Below, one piece after another: positions 1 through 10,534 of a stretch of 64,000 nt of DNA (position 1 is the stretch's first letter; each line of letters begins with the position of its first letter). The stretch comes from Zonotrichia leucophrys gambelii (taxonomy: Eukaryota > Chordata > Aves > Passeriformes > Passerellidae), in assembly GCF_028769735.1 (NCBI RefSeq), contig NC_088177.1:22729599-22793598 (forward strand), read 5' to 3'. The notes under the pieces were generated by a model. It worked only from the letters and a program-made list of their open reading frames with translations. It did not search any database and was not told the origin of the DNA. The position numbers and the translations under genes were made by a program.

Positions 1-463
1 TATACCTGATGTAAAAAGTTTTATGGGTGTGTTTCTTAGTAAATACATTCACAATAGATGCTAGATGCATTTTTTTGCATCCACAAGAGCTATAGGGAGC
101 TGATGAGCATACTTTAAAACTATGTGCACATTTACCTACCTGCATACTCTTAGACAAGTGGACACAATTGTGGCTGTAAAGTATTAGAATTAGTCTTGCA
201 GACAAATACTGATATGCATAAAACACAAAAGCACAGATATATTCTGAATTTGCAGAGATAGCACTTAAAGAATATATTTGCATTGAATTTACTGATTCTT
301 AAGTGTGTTTACAGGTGCATACTTTTGATCTTTTCATCATGACTATTGCAAAACCATAAAACCTCTCTGTGGAATATACTCAACACTGTAATGGTTTGTC
401 ACATATGCAAGATTTCAATATAGTTATGAATATGTGTATAAATTCTGCTGATGTTATTTGCAG
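1..463 (+). other. TTN: Intron, 3' part, upstream of Z-repeat 7 exon
   Basis: AT-rich sequence with no open exon or repeat family that I recognise. It ends in the acceptor at 462-463 (ttatttgcag). Confidence 0.7.
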
Positions 464-739
464 ACTCAAGCTGGAATAAAGGCTGAAGCTGTAGCTACAG
501 TCGTTGCAGCAGTTGATCAGGCACGTGTTCGATCACCCTGGCAACCAGAACTAGCAGATGAAGCTTATGTAAAGGAGAAAACTTTGGAATATGGTTATAA
601 AGAGCACACTGTAACAGACCGTGGTTCTGAGGCCCCAGCAGAACGTCATGTTGTCACCAAAGAAGTCAAAACAGTCTATGTTCCTCCTGAGAAACATATC
701 TCAACTCCTGAAAAGCAGGAAGTTCATATATCAAAAGAG
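464..739 (+). CDS. TTN: TTN exon: Z-repeat 7 and start of Zq linker (human exon 14 equivalent)
   Basis: Ninety-two codons, phase 0 at both ends. The helix AEAVATVVAAVDQARVR and the later TLEYGYKE are as I remember human Z-repeat 7, the constitutive Z-repeat that binds the C-terminal calmodulin-like domain of alpha-actinin and anchors titin in the Z-disc. The middle (residues 23-40) and the Pro/Val-rich tail diverge more from human. The acceptor is ttgcag; the donor GAG|GTTAGA is weak, but the next exon continues in frame. Earlier Z-repeats lie upstream of the window. Confidence 0.93.
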
Positions 740-852
740 GTTAGACTCTTTTTTTCCATTGCATTCTTTTCCAGGAACTCTGTCCCAGTAAAATCTGTTT
801 CAGTTTAAAGAACATCTTCACTTTCAACAACTTTTTTCCTTACTTTGTGTAG

Positions 853-972
853 ATAAAAAGAACAACAGAACTTGAGAAAACAATTCACATTGAACCGCCA
901 CGGCCTCGCACAGCAAGTCCTCACTTCACAGTCTCCAGAGTCGCTGTTCCTAAACCAGATCATACATACGAG
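853..972 (+). CDS. TTN: TTN exon: Z-disc linker (human exon 15 equivalent)
   Basis: Forty codons, phase 0 to 0, between a tgtag acceptor and a GAG|GTAAGC donor. It encodes a basic, probably disordered linker containing PRPRTASPHFTVSRVAVP, close to the human segment after Z-repeat 7 that belongs to the Zq region reported to bind central spectrin repeats of alpha-actinin. The TASP core is a plausible Ser/Thr-Pro phosphosite (inference). Confidence 0.92.
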
Positions 973-2542
973 GTAAGCTGAAGCTGCATCCAAGAGGAGC
1001 AGCATGCTCATTTTCAATAGCCAGTAGGTCATTCATGCCATTTGGATTTTCCCCCTACACTCTGTTTTGTGGAGAAAAGAAGAAACCTCACAACTTTATA
1101 AAAGTTGTAAAGCTCGGTATGTTTATTTACGGCGCCGGATGCATGCAGAGAAAACTCTCCTCAAAAGGCATGCGTACCTCTGAAAACTTCAGATCTCCTT
1201 CTATCCCCCTCTCTCAAATACATACGCATACAGTTTCACAATAAGTTCATACATATTCATTTTTATGGGTTTTGTGTGACTTTTACCACTAGTTCCTTTA
1301 TATCAGAAAGAATTCTGAGGTCAGGCTGACTTGCCCTTACAGCAGTCCCTGTCTCTCTCTATCATCTTCCGTCTCCTCCCCTTTATCTCTGTCCTTCGCT
1401 GAAGTAACTTTGCTGAGCTTAGGCCTTGTAGCCTGGCTAAATAACTATGATTTCTAACCACAGACTCAACTCAAAAATGTACATTTCACCTAAATTAAAA
1501 TGGATTTCTATCCTGGAAAATTTTCACTTTTCTTCAACTCCAGTGTGGTGATTCCCCAAGAGGAAGAGTTGTGTGCCCCTTGCAATTATTTTTGTTGGCT
1601 TGTTTGACAACAATGTTCTTCATAAAGAACACTGCTGTAAACAGACAAAGGAATTGCTAAAATACCATTTGTTATTATTACTTCTTATTTAAGTAATCTT
1701 ATAAACTGTTTGAGAATGCGGCTTCACTTCTTAATGACATACAGTGAAATTGCAGATATTTGTCATGCAAGTTACATTTTTTAAGCCGCACAAGTATCCC
1801 TCTTTAATCTTATTATGTGCATCAGTTCACTCACACACTGCTTTTTTTTTTTCCTTGTAATTAATACATGTTAAGCTAATTCTTAAATAGAAAAAATCCA
1901 GACTGACTGTATAATATGATACCATCAATTTTTAAATTTGTTATTCCATTTTGCTGTTGGACTCCTGTACATAGTATTAAAATTTTCCAGTTATTAATTT
2001 TCTCATTCAAGCATACTTTTTCTCTTCATCTGGAATTTAAATATTATTTTCCCCCAAATATGATTAAACACTGTTAAAAATATTTTTATGTATTTTTAAA
2101 AAGTTTTTCCACCCATAAAAATATTTTGAAATCAGTTATTTCAATCATTGGAAGTTACATAATTAGTAGTATTCTTTATTGCAGTATTAGACAGACTAGA
2201 TGGAAATCTAAGGCTTCAATGAAGAAATGGAGAGAACATTTCTTGTGCCCCTTAAGAGCTTAAGAAGCTTAAGAGCTTCTTGACCATTTAAAGGTGAAAT
2301 TCTATTTGAAAAAGAAAATATTTAAATCTTAGATCAAAAAATAATACAGGGATATTATATGTCTGGCATTCTGCTACTGCAATCTAAAACTACTGCTCTT
2401 TTTTTACATATGGCTTTTGCGGTGTCAAAACCAAGTAACTAAGGAAGCAACTGCTGCATTTGCAATCTGCTCAAGAAATGCACTCTCTCCTTTGAAAATA
2501 AGACAACAATAAAGCTGCAACTCCTTTTCTTCTGTTCCCTAG
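973..2542 (+). other. TTN: Intron holding the solo LTR
   Basis: A 1,570-base intron. Apart from the LTR-like block at 1063-1462 it is AT-rich, with T-rich runs near 1840-2110. I see no exon or RNA gene in it. Confidence 0.7.
1063..1462 (-). mobile_element. Solo LTR of an avian-type endogenous retrovirus
   Basis: The block differs from its AT-rich intron by its CpG content (ggcgccggatgcatg). Read on the minus strand it has LTR order: a TATAAA-type box near 1300, then an AATAAA signal (reverse complement at 1122-1127) just after a GGCGCC-containing R-like stretch, then a short U5 ending in CA. The ends are tgt.../...aca, and tgtgg at 1068 pairs with ccaca at 1458-1462. The flanks cactc and gactc agree at four of five bases, a tentative target duplication. 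No internal viral coding sequence is adjacent, so it is a recombined solo LTR. Family (class II or ERVL-like) is not settled. Confidence 0.6.
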
Positions 2543-2818
2543 GTTTCAATAGCTGGAACTGCCATGGCTACTCTGGAGAAGGAGCTATCAGCCACTTCTG
2601 CTGCACAAAAGATCACCAAGCCTGTGAAGCCACCTCAGCTAAAGCCTCATGAAGTCAGGCCTAAAGCAGAGCCAGCTGCCCCTCCACAGTTTCCCTTTGG
2701 AGAGGCTGCGGAGACGTATAAGAGTCACTATGATGTTGAGACTAAAAAGGAGACAAGCATTAAAAGTGAAGCAGTGCGGACAGAGCACTTGATGCTGCAT
2801 AAAGAAGCTGAAGCAAAG
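2543..2818 (+). CDS. TTN: TTN exon: Z-disc linker before Z3 (human exon 16 equivalent)
   Basis: Ninety-two codons, phase 0 to 0. It starts VSIAGTAMATLEKELSATS and contains AQKITKPVKPP and PQFPFGEAAETYKS, all close to the human linker between the Z-repeats and Ig Z3. Its Lys/Pro/Glu composition and lack of Ig landmarks suggest a flexible tether. Acceptor ccctag, donor AAAG|GTATGT. Confidence 0.93.
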
Positions 2819-3061
2819 GTATGTTTTTAAGCAAATTTCTGTCACTTTGACTGACTTTTATCTTAAAAGTATGGAGTAGCCTCACTTTCTTGCTGTCTTC
2901 TTATCTCAATTTTCCACTTCTAAAGCAATCTGCTGCCTTTTATTTTTTATTTTCTTGTTAGGACCTAATATTTACTTACAACATGCAAAGAGTTCATATT
3001 ACCTGATTTATTTTCTTATTTAAATTATACTTTGTTCATTATTGTCCTCTAAACCACCTAG

Positions 3062-3127
3062 GTGACAGAAGCTGCCAGAGTTCCTGTACCTGCAGAAATC
3101 CCTGCTACACCACCCACCTTAGTCTCA
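3062..3127 (+). CDS. TTN: TTN short exon leading into Ig Z3 (human exon 17 equivalent)
   Basis: Twenty-two codons, phase 0 to 0: VTEAARVPVPAEIPATPPTL plus VS. PPTLVS supplies the A strand of Ig Z3, which continues in the next exon, so the intron cuts the domain after its first strand. Acceptor cctag, donor TCA|GTAAGT. Confidence 0.9.
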
Positions 3128-3575
3128 GTAAGTAATTTGTATGTAGTAGATTTTCACCCATTCTATTTTCTAATTTTTATTGCTTAATACTTAACCATTA
3201 AAAATTGGCTTTATATAATCATTTTAACTTTGAATTAGATTTACTCAGGCATATAATTTATTTCTGATACAAAGTCTTCTTGATGGTCTTTATGGTAGTG
3301 ATTCTTCCCATTTATGTCACATAGGTTGATCTACCTGCATAAATACGAACTTACCTTTTCATGTTGTTAATAACAGCAATGTTCAGAGACCCTAAAAGCC
3401 AGTTTCAAATACTTCCCTTTGGAAAATGCCTTTTATTCCCTTGCATTCATTGCTTCAAAGAACAGTGTTTTGAACTAGATGTTAAATTTTCCATTCAAAC
3501 AGGTCTTAGATATTTGAGTATCTGTTTAGTATTGAAAAGGTAAACTGACTGTGATACTTTATTTTTGTCACACAG
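3128..3575 (+). other. TTN: Intron inside Ig Z3
   Basis: 448 bases, AT-rich; no recognised element. A 60-codon open stretch at 3361-3543 has no domain features or splice context. Confidence 0.7.
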
Positions 3576-3834
3576 GGCCTCAAAAATAAGACTGTGACTG
3601 AAGGTGAGTCTGTCACTCTGGAGTGCCAAATATCTGGACATCCTCAGCCTACAGTGACATGGTACAGAGAAGACTACAAAATTGAGAGCTCAATGGACTT
3701 CCAGATCACTTTCAAAGCAGGACTTGCTCGCCTTGTGATTCGTGAAGCCTTTGCAGAGGACAGTGGAAGATTTACCTGCACTGCTACCAATAAGGCTGGG
3801 AGTGTCAGCACTTCCTGCCACTTACATGTGAAAG
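3576..3834 (+). CDS. TTN: TTN exon: Ig domain Z3 (human exon 18 equivalent)
   Basis: Encodes most of an I-set Ig: GLKNKTVTEGESVTLECQIS with B-strand Cys, VTWYRED with the core Trp, and DSGRFTCTATNKAG with the F-strand Cys. It matches human Z3 nearly residue for residue. Phase 0 in, phase 1 out (AAA G|GTAAGT). The acceptor is cacacag. Confidence 0.95.
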
Positions 3835-4352
3835 GTAAGTATATTTATAGAATCATAGAATTGTTAAAGCCGGAAAATACCTTTGAGAACATTGATTTCA
3901 ATCATTAGCCCAAAACTGCAAAGTCCATGACTAAACCATGTCCCTAGGTGCCACATCTACATGTATTTTAAATAACTTCAGGGTAGAGAAGGTATTTAAA
4001 AGTTGGTCCCAGATGACTCATGGGCAACTTGTTCCTTGCTTTATAACCCTTGACAGCCTTTTTGGTGAAAGGTTTCTTTATATTCAAACTAAACCTCCCC
4101 CGGCGAAACTCAAGGACAGTCCCGTTTGTCACTGTAGAAAGTTAATAATTTTGTTACCTGTATTTTGCTTGTAATGTATTTTGAACATTTAAAACATATG
4201 TCTTGAGTTGTGTTCTGGGGTTATTAGGTAAAAAGGAAGTAAGAATATGAGGAAAAGGCTGATAACTACATATTCTTTTTATGTTAAGTGAACTCATTGC
4301 TTAAGGCCTATTAAGATATTTTAAAATCCACTTTATCAAATTTGCCTTTTAG
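3835..4352 (+). other. TTN: Intron after Z3, mostly CR1
   Basis: 518 bases, of which about 320 are the CR1 fragment; the remainder is AT-rich with nothing recognised. Confidence 0.7.
3847..4165 (-). mobile_element. CR1 LINE 3' fragment, old copy
   Basis: The + strand begins with atagaatcatagaatt, the reverse complement of the 8-base tail typical of CR1 (ATTCTATG). It then follows the familiar avian CR1 track (aaaccatgtccctaggtgcc, gcaacttgttcc, aaacctcccccggcgaaactc) with many changes. The element therefore lies on the minus strand and is 5'-truncated. The right limit is approximate. Confidence 0.8.
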
Positions 4353-4413
4353 TTACTGAAGAAACTGAGACTCGAGAAACCATTTCTGAGAAGACTGTTA
4401 CAGAAGAGAAACG
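4353..4413 (+). CDS. TTN: TTN short linker exon between Z3 and Z4 (human exon 19 equivalent)
   Basis: Sixty-one bases: completes Val and encodes TEETETRETISEKTVTEEK plus part of an Arg. A highly charged Thr/Glu linker with the same role and length as human. Phase 1 in, phase 2 out. Acceptor ccttttag; donor ACG|GTAAAG. Confidence 0.88.
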
Positions 4414-4526
4414 GTAAAGTTACTTTCTAAACAGACTGCTCCCGTCGCAGTCATTACATTCTTGCATTCTGTTTTATGAGAGCTTCAGACATCAGCTCAC
4501 TCACCTGCACTGCAATCTTGTTTCAG

Positions 4527-4739
4527 CTATGTGGAGACAAAGGACATTGTAATGGAAGATGTCTCTGCTGCAGCAGAGGAAGTATCGGGAGAACCCATAC
4601 CTCCTTTCTTCATAAGAAAACCCATGGTACATAAATTAGTTGAAGGTGGGAGCATAATTTTTGAATGCCAAGTAGGGGGCAACCCAAAGCCACATGTCTA
4701 CTGGAAAAAAGGCGGAGTTCCTCTCACGACTGGCTACAG
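4527..4739 (+). CDS. TTN: TTN exon: linker and first half of Ig Z4 (human exon 20 equivalent)
   Basis: Encodes YVETKDIVMEDVS, then PPFFIRKPMVHKLVEGGSII with EC and VYWKKGG, the A-C strands of Ig Z4 including the B-strand Cys and core Trp. The intron falls at TTGYR|Y exactly as in human. Phase 2 in and out; donor ACAG|GTACTA. Confidence 0.94.
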
Positions 4740-5454
4740 GTACTATGAATACAATACCCAAAATCCATCTTTACATAATTTTTATGCATATTTAATTGGT
4801 AATGTCATAATTTGATTCCCTCAGTTATGCTGAGCCAAATAACATCCTGATTTCTGTGAAATAAATTCTTTTTTAATGTAAAAGTTATAGACTGATGTCT
4901 TAATGTGTGACTTTAAAAGGTCATTGAGTTTTAAAATATAAATATTCAAAAGACTATAAAATAAGATATACTCTTATGTTATACTTATAAAGAAATCAAG
5001 AAGCTTTGTATTTGTTTTATTCTGCCTGTGCAATGCTTGCATTCACTCTACAGAAGTCTTGTCTGTAGAAAGCAACATACCTTCTTAGCTGAGAAAAAAA
5101 TATTACATTTGTAGCATTCTTGAAATGATATGGTGACCAATACAAGGGGACACATTCTGTGTGCACACAAAATACACCATTATATTGAGTCTGATAACTA
5201 GACCTCTGATATTTCAGTACTGATGTTCGGAACCTATTTATTTAGTGACAACTAAAAGACCAGTACTCTAATTTCAGCCTGGTTATTTTTCATATGCTAC
5301 TTTGTATGCTCATTCATTCAGTGAGAATCGCCTGTAAAAGTTTCTCTCTTGTGCCTTGTACAAGTTAGGAGTGTGTTTAACTGTAACTAAAAGCAAAATT
5401 AACTAAAAATTAACTAAAAATTATAGAGGTTTTTTACTTTTATGTTTTCTATAG
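4740..5454 (+). other. TTN: Intron inside Ig Z4
   Basis: 715 bases, AT-rich, with no mobile element or hidden exon that I can support. Confidence 0.7.
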
Positions 5455-5597
5455 ATACAAAGTGAGTTACAAAAAAGAAACCGGGGAATGCAAACTTGAA
5501 ATTTCCATGACTTTTGCCGACGATGCCGGAGAATACACTATTGTTGTTCGTAATAATCTTGGAGAAGCTTCTGCAACGGTCTCCTTACTAGAAGAAG
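5455..5597 (+). CDS. TTN: TTN exon: second half of Ig Z4 (human exon 21 equivalent)
   Basis: Completes Arg, then YKVSYKKETGECKLEISMTF and DDAGEYTIVVRNNLGEAS: strands D-G of Z4. The F strand has YTI in place of YxC, as in human Z4, so the domain lacks the canonical F-strand Cys. Phase 2 in, 1 out (GAAG|GTACAT). Confidence 0.94.
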
Positions 5598-5847
5598 GTA
5601 CATTTTAGATTAAGGAAAGGGGAACAATATTTCTTAAAATTAACTTCCAAATGGCAAAAAATATTTTAAATTGTGCTGCAAATTCTTTGTAGCTTAGTTT
5701 ATTCAGTTCAAGAAACATAATGAGAGATCTAGTGGCTCTGTTTCTGCAAAACAAAATATCAGGCCTTTGAAGCTTGTACTTGTTTTCTCTATTCAGTCCA
5801 GTGAAAACCAAAAAATTTATCAAAATTAATTTGTTCTCAATTCTTAG

Positions 5848-6053
5848 CTGATTACGAAGCCTACATAAAATCGCAACAAGAAATGATGTACCAAACTCAA
5901 ATGACTGCATACGTACAGGAACCTAAAGTGGCTGAGGTAGCCCCACCCATTTCCTATGGTGACTTTGAAAAAGAGTATGAGAAAGAACAAGCTCTAATTA
6001 GGAAGAAAATGGCAAAAGATACAGTGATGGTCAGAAGTTTTGTAGAAGATGAG
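5848..6053 (+). CDS. TTN: TTN exon: Z4-Z5 linker (human exon 22 equivalent)
   Basis: Encodes ADYEAYIKSQQEMMYQTQ and the charged EKEYEKEQALIRKKMAKD, a probably helical linker very like human. Phase 1 in, 0 out; acceptor ttcttag, donor GAG|GTATGT. Confidence 0.94.
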
Positions 6054-6171
6054 GTATGTCTATCCCTCCATACTAATTTTGGGTACCAACATTTTACTGT
6101 ACAAATAATTTATTTGCAATGTAATTATCTGACACAGAAAACAAAACTAATAGTCTTGCTTTTCTATATAG

Positions 6172-6402
6172 GAATTCCATATTTCTTCCTTTGAAGAAAG
6201 ACTTATCAAAGAAATTGAACTCAGAATTATTAAGACTACTTTACATGAACTTCTTGAAGAAGATGGAGAGGAGATGATGGTTGATATTTCCGAATCTGAA
6301 GCTGTAGAAGCAGGATTCGACTTAAGATTAAAGAACTACAGAACCTTTGAAGGGACAGGAGTTACCTTCCATTGCAAGACATCTGGATATCCATTGCCAA
6401 AG
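6172..6402 (+). CDS. TTN: TTN exon: linker and first half of Ig Z5 (human exon 23 equivalent)
   Basis: Seventy-seven codons, phase 0 to 0. EFHISSFEERLIKEIELR starts a helical stretch ending LHELLEEDGEEMM; FDLRLKNYRTFEGTGVTFHC opens Ig Z5 with its B-strand Cys, and the exon stops at SGYPLPK just before the core Trp. Confidence 0.95.
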
Positions 6403-6953
6403 GTACCCCAAATATTTTTTTTTTTTTGTAAATCATTTGATGCTATACTTGAAAGAAATCCCTTAACATCTCATTGTCAAACATTCTACATTCTGCATAG
6501 GAAACAGTGACTTTCAAAACAAATTCAGTCTTCTGGTTTGATATCAAGCCTAATTTTCCTTTTGTTCCTTACTAGAATACAGTTAGGTTGGTTAGCCAGT
6601 TGAGAGGTAGGCTGGATTTACCAACTAAGTTCGTCTTGATTTTGAGTATCTCTGAGGTAGCCCAGGCCAGTGGGGAACACAGTAGCAGTCCAGTTGAGGT
6701 TACTTTGCTCTTCATTAAAATGGGCTTTATATCTGTTTCTAGCTCCAAAACTTGTCTTTCAGGTTGCTATGCAAACATCTTACACTAGTCTCCTATTTCA
6801 AGTAAAAATGTTAATGTTTCACACATATATGGTGGGCTGTGATGTTTTCCAGCTGAAAAATTGCAAGTTGTAGTATCTCATACTTACTAGCCATTAATGG
6901 ATCTTTACCTTGAGGAGAGCTCACATAGCAGTCTACTGTTTCTTTTCATGCAG
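6403..6953 (+). other. TTN: Intron inside Ig Z5
   Basis: 551 bases. A T-run lies near 6415-6426. No element or exon recognised. Confidence 0.7.
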
Positions 6954-7198
6954 GTGGCATGGTACAAGGATGGCAAACGTATAAGGCATGGAGAGCGCTA
7001 CCACATGGAACTTCTGCAAGATGGCAGCGCCACTCTGCGTTTACCTGTTGTTTTACCTGAGGATGAAGGAATTTATACTGTCTTTGCCAGTAACATGAAA
7101 GGAAATGCCATTTGCTCAGCAAAACTCTATGTTGAGCCAGTTGCACCTACAGCAACTCCAGGTTATATGCCAGGACCCGAAGTTATGAGAAGATATAG
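6954..7198 (+). CDS. TTN: TTN exon: second half of Ig Z5 and following linker (human exon 24 equivalent)
   Basis: [20 protein letters not shown] carries the core Trp; [20 protein letters not shown] gives strands F-G with YTV instead of YxC. A Pro/Ala-rich linker ([15 protein letters not shown]) follows. Phase 0 in, 2 out; donor ATAG|GTAGGT, acceptor catgcag. Confidence 0.95.
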
Positions 7199-7455
7199 GT
7201 AGGTACACAATAATATAATTTTATGACACCTCAATCTGCTGAGATAGTCCAAAAACTCATTACATAGCAGTTAAATAAGCTTATGCTATTGGAGTTTGCA
7301 CACCTTCAGAAAAGCTCTAAACGCTGTTTTCATGACTCATATAGATTTTTGTGCTAATTTAAATCAGAGAAAGGCAAAGGCTGAAATCTGTTTATCATGT
7401 CAGTCCATTGTTATATGACATTGCCATACACATCTGTCTTATCTCTTCCTTCCAG

Positions 7456-7679
7456 GTCTATCTCTCCACGGTCTCCAAGCCGGTCTCCTGCCCGCAGCTC
7501 TCCTTCTCGTTCTCCTGCCCGGAGATTAGAAGAAACTGATGAAGGGCAACTAGAGAGACTATATAAGCCAGTTTTTGTGCTGAAACCAACATCATTTAAA
7601 TGTTCACAGGGGCAGACAGCAAGATTTGACTTAAAAGTTGTTGGCAGACCTATGCCAGAGACGTACTGGTTCCATAATG
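7456..7679 (+). CDS. TTN: TTN exon: serine-proline repeats (Zis-1) and first half of Ig Z6 (human exon 25 equivalent)
   Basis: Residues 2-23 form an Arg-Ser-Pro array (ISPRSPSRSPARSSPSRSPA) followed by RRLEETDEGQLERLYKPVF, which leads into Ig Z6. In human the same place holds repeated RMSPA units, known proline-directed kinase targets; here the motif is SRSPAR instead. Z6 continues to the core Trp (ETYWFHNG) with FKCSQGQTARFDLKVV, in which the Cys lies earlier than in other Igs, as in human. Phase 2 in, 1 out. Confidence 0.95.
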
Positions 7680-7780
7680 GTACATAAGCCTCATTTCTAT
7701 GAAGAAATAATATTTTTAAAAGTTTTTTATGTCTCATGGAGACTGTCCTTGATTTCAACTGTTTTCATCTGTATCTGCAG

Positions 7781-7945
7781 GCCAACAAGTGATTAATGAC
7801 TACACCCATAAAATAGTGATTAAAGAAGATGGTACCCAGTCATTGATCATTGTTCCTGCAATGCCTGAAGACTCTGGAGAATGGGCTGTCATTGCTCAGA
7901 ACAGGGCAGGCAAAGCTTCAGTCTCAATGACACTGACTGTAGAAG
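7781..7945 (+). CDS. TTN: TTN exon: second half of Ig Z6 (human exon 26 equivalent)
   Basis: Fifty-five codons, phase 1 to 1. QQVINDYTHKIVIKEDGTQS and EDSGEWAVIAQNRAGKASVS form strands D-G. Trp replaces the F-strand Tyr and the F Cys is absent, both as in human. Donor GAAG|GTATCT. Confidence 0.95.
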
Positions 7946-8071
7946 GTATCTTCTGTATTTTCTATTATATTCTGTATATCATCCTTTTTTTAGCAATCTG
8001 ATGAGTTTCTTATTTAAAATCATGGCTTTTTCATTTCTTCTTAATGTGGTAACTTACATTTTCTCTTCCAG

Positions 8072-8240
8072 CTAAGGAAGACCTAGTCAGACCACACTTT
8101 GTGGAAAGGTTGAGAAATGTCAGCGTGAAGGAGGGCTCTAGACTGGAGATGGCAGTGAAAGCTACTGGTAACCCTAATCCTGACATTGTATGGCTCAAGA
8201 ACAGTGACATCATTGTGCCTCATAAATACCCCAAAATAAA
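8072..8240 (+). CDS. TTN: TTN exon: first half of Ig Z7 (human exon 27 equivalent)
   Basis: AKEDLVRPHFVERLRNVSVK then EGSRLEMAVKATGNPNPDIV and WLKNSDIIVPHKYPKI: strands A-D of Z7 with Met in place of the B-strand Cys. Phase 1 in, 2 out (AA|GTAAGG); the split Lys is restored by the first base of the next exon. Confidence 0.94.
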
Positions 8241-8749
8241 GTAAGGATTTTTATTCTATTTAGATCTATTGAAATTTAAATTTTATTTACATTTTGTTTA
8301 ATTTTATTTAAAATACTTTATATAAGTTAAGTAGTAAATAACCAGAATCCTGCAAAATACTTCCTGCAGTTTCACAGAAGGAATTCACTAGGGGCTTTTG
8401 CATTGTAGCAAGGATTACAGATATAAAATACATTGTAGGATTCACTCAATATTTTTCCAGCCTGTGTTTTCATATAGTTTCTAAAAGCCATCACAGAGAT
8501 TTACTGAACTTTTGTGTCTCTGATTTTGAAGACCTCTGCAGGCAAAACTACCACAGAATTTAAGACTGGTTTTTATTGTTCTTCTCTGTTTGATTCTTAG
8601 GCACTGCACTCCCAAACATGAATAAATGTAAACAAAATGTTTATTACCTCCAGAGATTTACCTTTGGAGGCTTTGAACTAATTTGGAAGAAAGGTGAAAA
8701 TGAATGACAAAGAAGGGAAAAATAGATAATCTTTTTTTTCATATTTCAG
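8241..8749 (+). other. TTN: Intron inside Ig Z7
   Basis: 509 AT-rich bases; nothing recognised. Confidence 0.7.
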
Positions 8750-10440
8750 GATTGAGGGAACCAAAGGGGCCGCTGCCCTTAAAATTGAATCTACTGCCAG
8801 GCAAGATGCAGCATGGTATACTGCTACTGCTATCAATAAAGCTGGGCGGGACACCACCCGCTGCAAAGTAAATGTTGAAGTTGAACACACAGAACCTGAA
8901 CCAGAAAGGAAATTAATAATTCCAAAAGGAACTTACAAAGCCAAGGAGATTGCAGCACCAGAGTTAGAACCTCTCCATCTGCGTTATGGTCAAGAGCAAT
9001 GGGAGGAAGGAGATCTCTATGACAAAGAAAAGCAACAGAAACCATTTTTTAAGAAGAAGCTCACATCTTTAAGGCTCAAACAATTTGGACCAGCACACTT
9101 TGAATGCAGGCTTACACCAATTGGCGACCCAACCATGGTGGTGGAGTGGTTGCATGATGGCAAACCCCTGGAAGCAGCTAACAGACTCCGCATGATCAAT
9201 GAGTTTGGGTACTGTAGCCTGGACTATGGGGTAGCCTATTCCAGAGACAGTGGAGTGATCACTTGCAGAGCAACTAACAAATATGGTACAGACCACACAT
9301 CTGCAACTCTGATCGTGAAGGATGAGAAAAGTCTTGTGGAAGAATCCCAGCTGCCAGAAGGCAAAAGGGGACTCCAGCGAATTGAAGAGTTAGAAAGAAT
9401 GGCCCACGAGGGTGCTCTACCTGCTGTTGCACTGGACCAAAAGGAAAAACAAAAACCAGAAATCGTTTTGGTTCCTGAACCTGCAAGAGTCCTTGAAGGT
9501 GAAACAGCACGATTCCGCTGCCGTGTGACTGGCTACCCTATGCCCAAGGTCAACTGGTACCTCAATGGACAGCTCATCCGTAAAAGCAAAAGGTTTAGAC
9601 TCCGTTATGATGGAATCTACTACCTGGATATCGTGGACTGCAAATCATATGACACTGGAGAGGTGAGAGTCACTGCAGAGAATCCAGAAGGCTTTATTGA
9701 ACATAAGGTAAAACTTGAGATCCAGCAGAGGGAAGACTTCAGATCTGTTCTTCGTCGTGCTCCTGAACCCAAACACGAGCCTGTAGTTACAGAACCTGGG
9801 AAACTTCTGTTTGAGGTACAGAAGGTAGACAAACCTGCAGAGACAACAACCAAAGAAGTGGTGAAGCTGAAAAGGGCTGAAAGAATCACTCATGAAAAGC
9901 TTTCAGAGGAATCTGAAGAGCTGCGTAGTAAATTCAAGCGCAGGACAGAAGAGGGCTACTATGAAGCCATTACAGCTGTGGAACTTAAATCTCGCAAAAA
10001 AGATGAATCATATGAAGAAATGCTAAAAAAGACAAAAGAAGAACTTCTTCACTGGACCAAAGAGATCCCAGAGGAAGAGAAGAAAGCACTTCCTCCTGAA
10101 GGCAAAATCACCATTCCAACATTCAAACCAGAGAAGGTGGAGCTTAGCCCAAGCATGGAGGCTCCCAAGATTCTTGAACGAATTCAAAGCCAGACGGTAG
10201 CCCAAGGAACAGACGTACACTTCCGTGTGAGAGTGGTGGGAAAACCTGATCCTGAATGCCAGTGGTTCAAAAATGGTGTTCAGATTGAAAGGACTGATCG
10301 TGTGTACTGGTACTGGCCTGAAGATAATGTTTGCGAATTAGTTATCAGAGATGTGACTTCTGATGATTCTGCCAGCATCATGGTGAAAGCAGTAAATATA
10401 GCTGGTGAAACTTCTAGCCATGCTTTCCTGTTAGTACAAG
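8750..10440 (+). CDS. TTN: TTN long exon: end of Z7, Ig Z8, Ig Z9, charged linker and Ig I1 (human exon 28 equivalent)
   Basis: A 1,691-base uninterrupted coding exon, phase 2 in and 1 out. In order: end of Z7 (to about 8880); a linker with [20 protein letters not shown]; Ig Z8 from about 9042 ([21 protein letters not shown], core Trp at MVVEWLHDG); a linker with [16 protein letters not shown]; Ig Z9 from about 9456 ([31 protein letters not shown]); a Lys/Glu-rich, helix-prone linker of about 140 residues ([20 protein letters not shown]); and Ig I1 from about 10161, with ECQWFKNG and [18 protein letters not shown]1 is the first I-band Ig and its crystal structure is known for human. Conservation with human is very high through Z8 and Z9. 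The unusually large exon is itself a marker of human exon 28. Confidence 0.97.
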
Positions 10441-10534
10441 GTAATTTCAATTCTTTTACTCATCCTACTGCTCATCATAGTGTGTTAAGTCTGTTTGGTC
10501 AGTGCACTGCTGATTGTTATATATTGTTTTGCAG

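Noticed and set aside
3938..4174. 78-codon ORF in an intron
   Set aside because: Lies wholly in the antisense of a CR1 fragment and has no splice partner.
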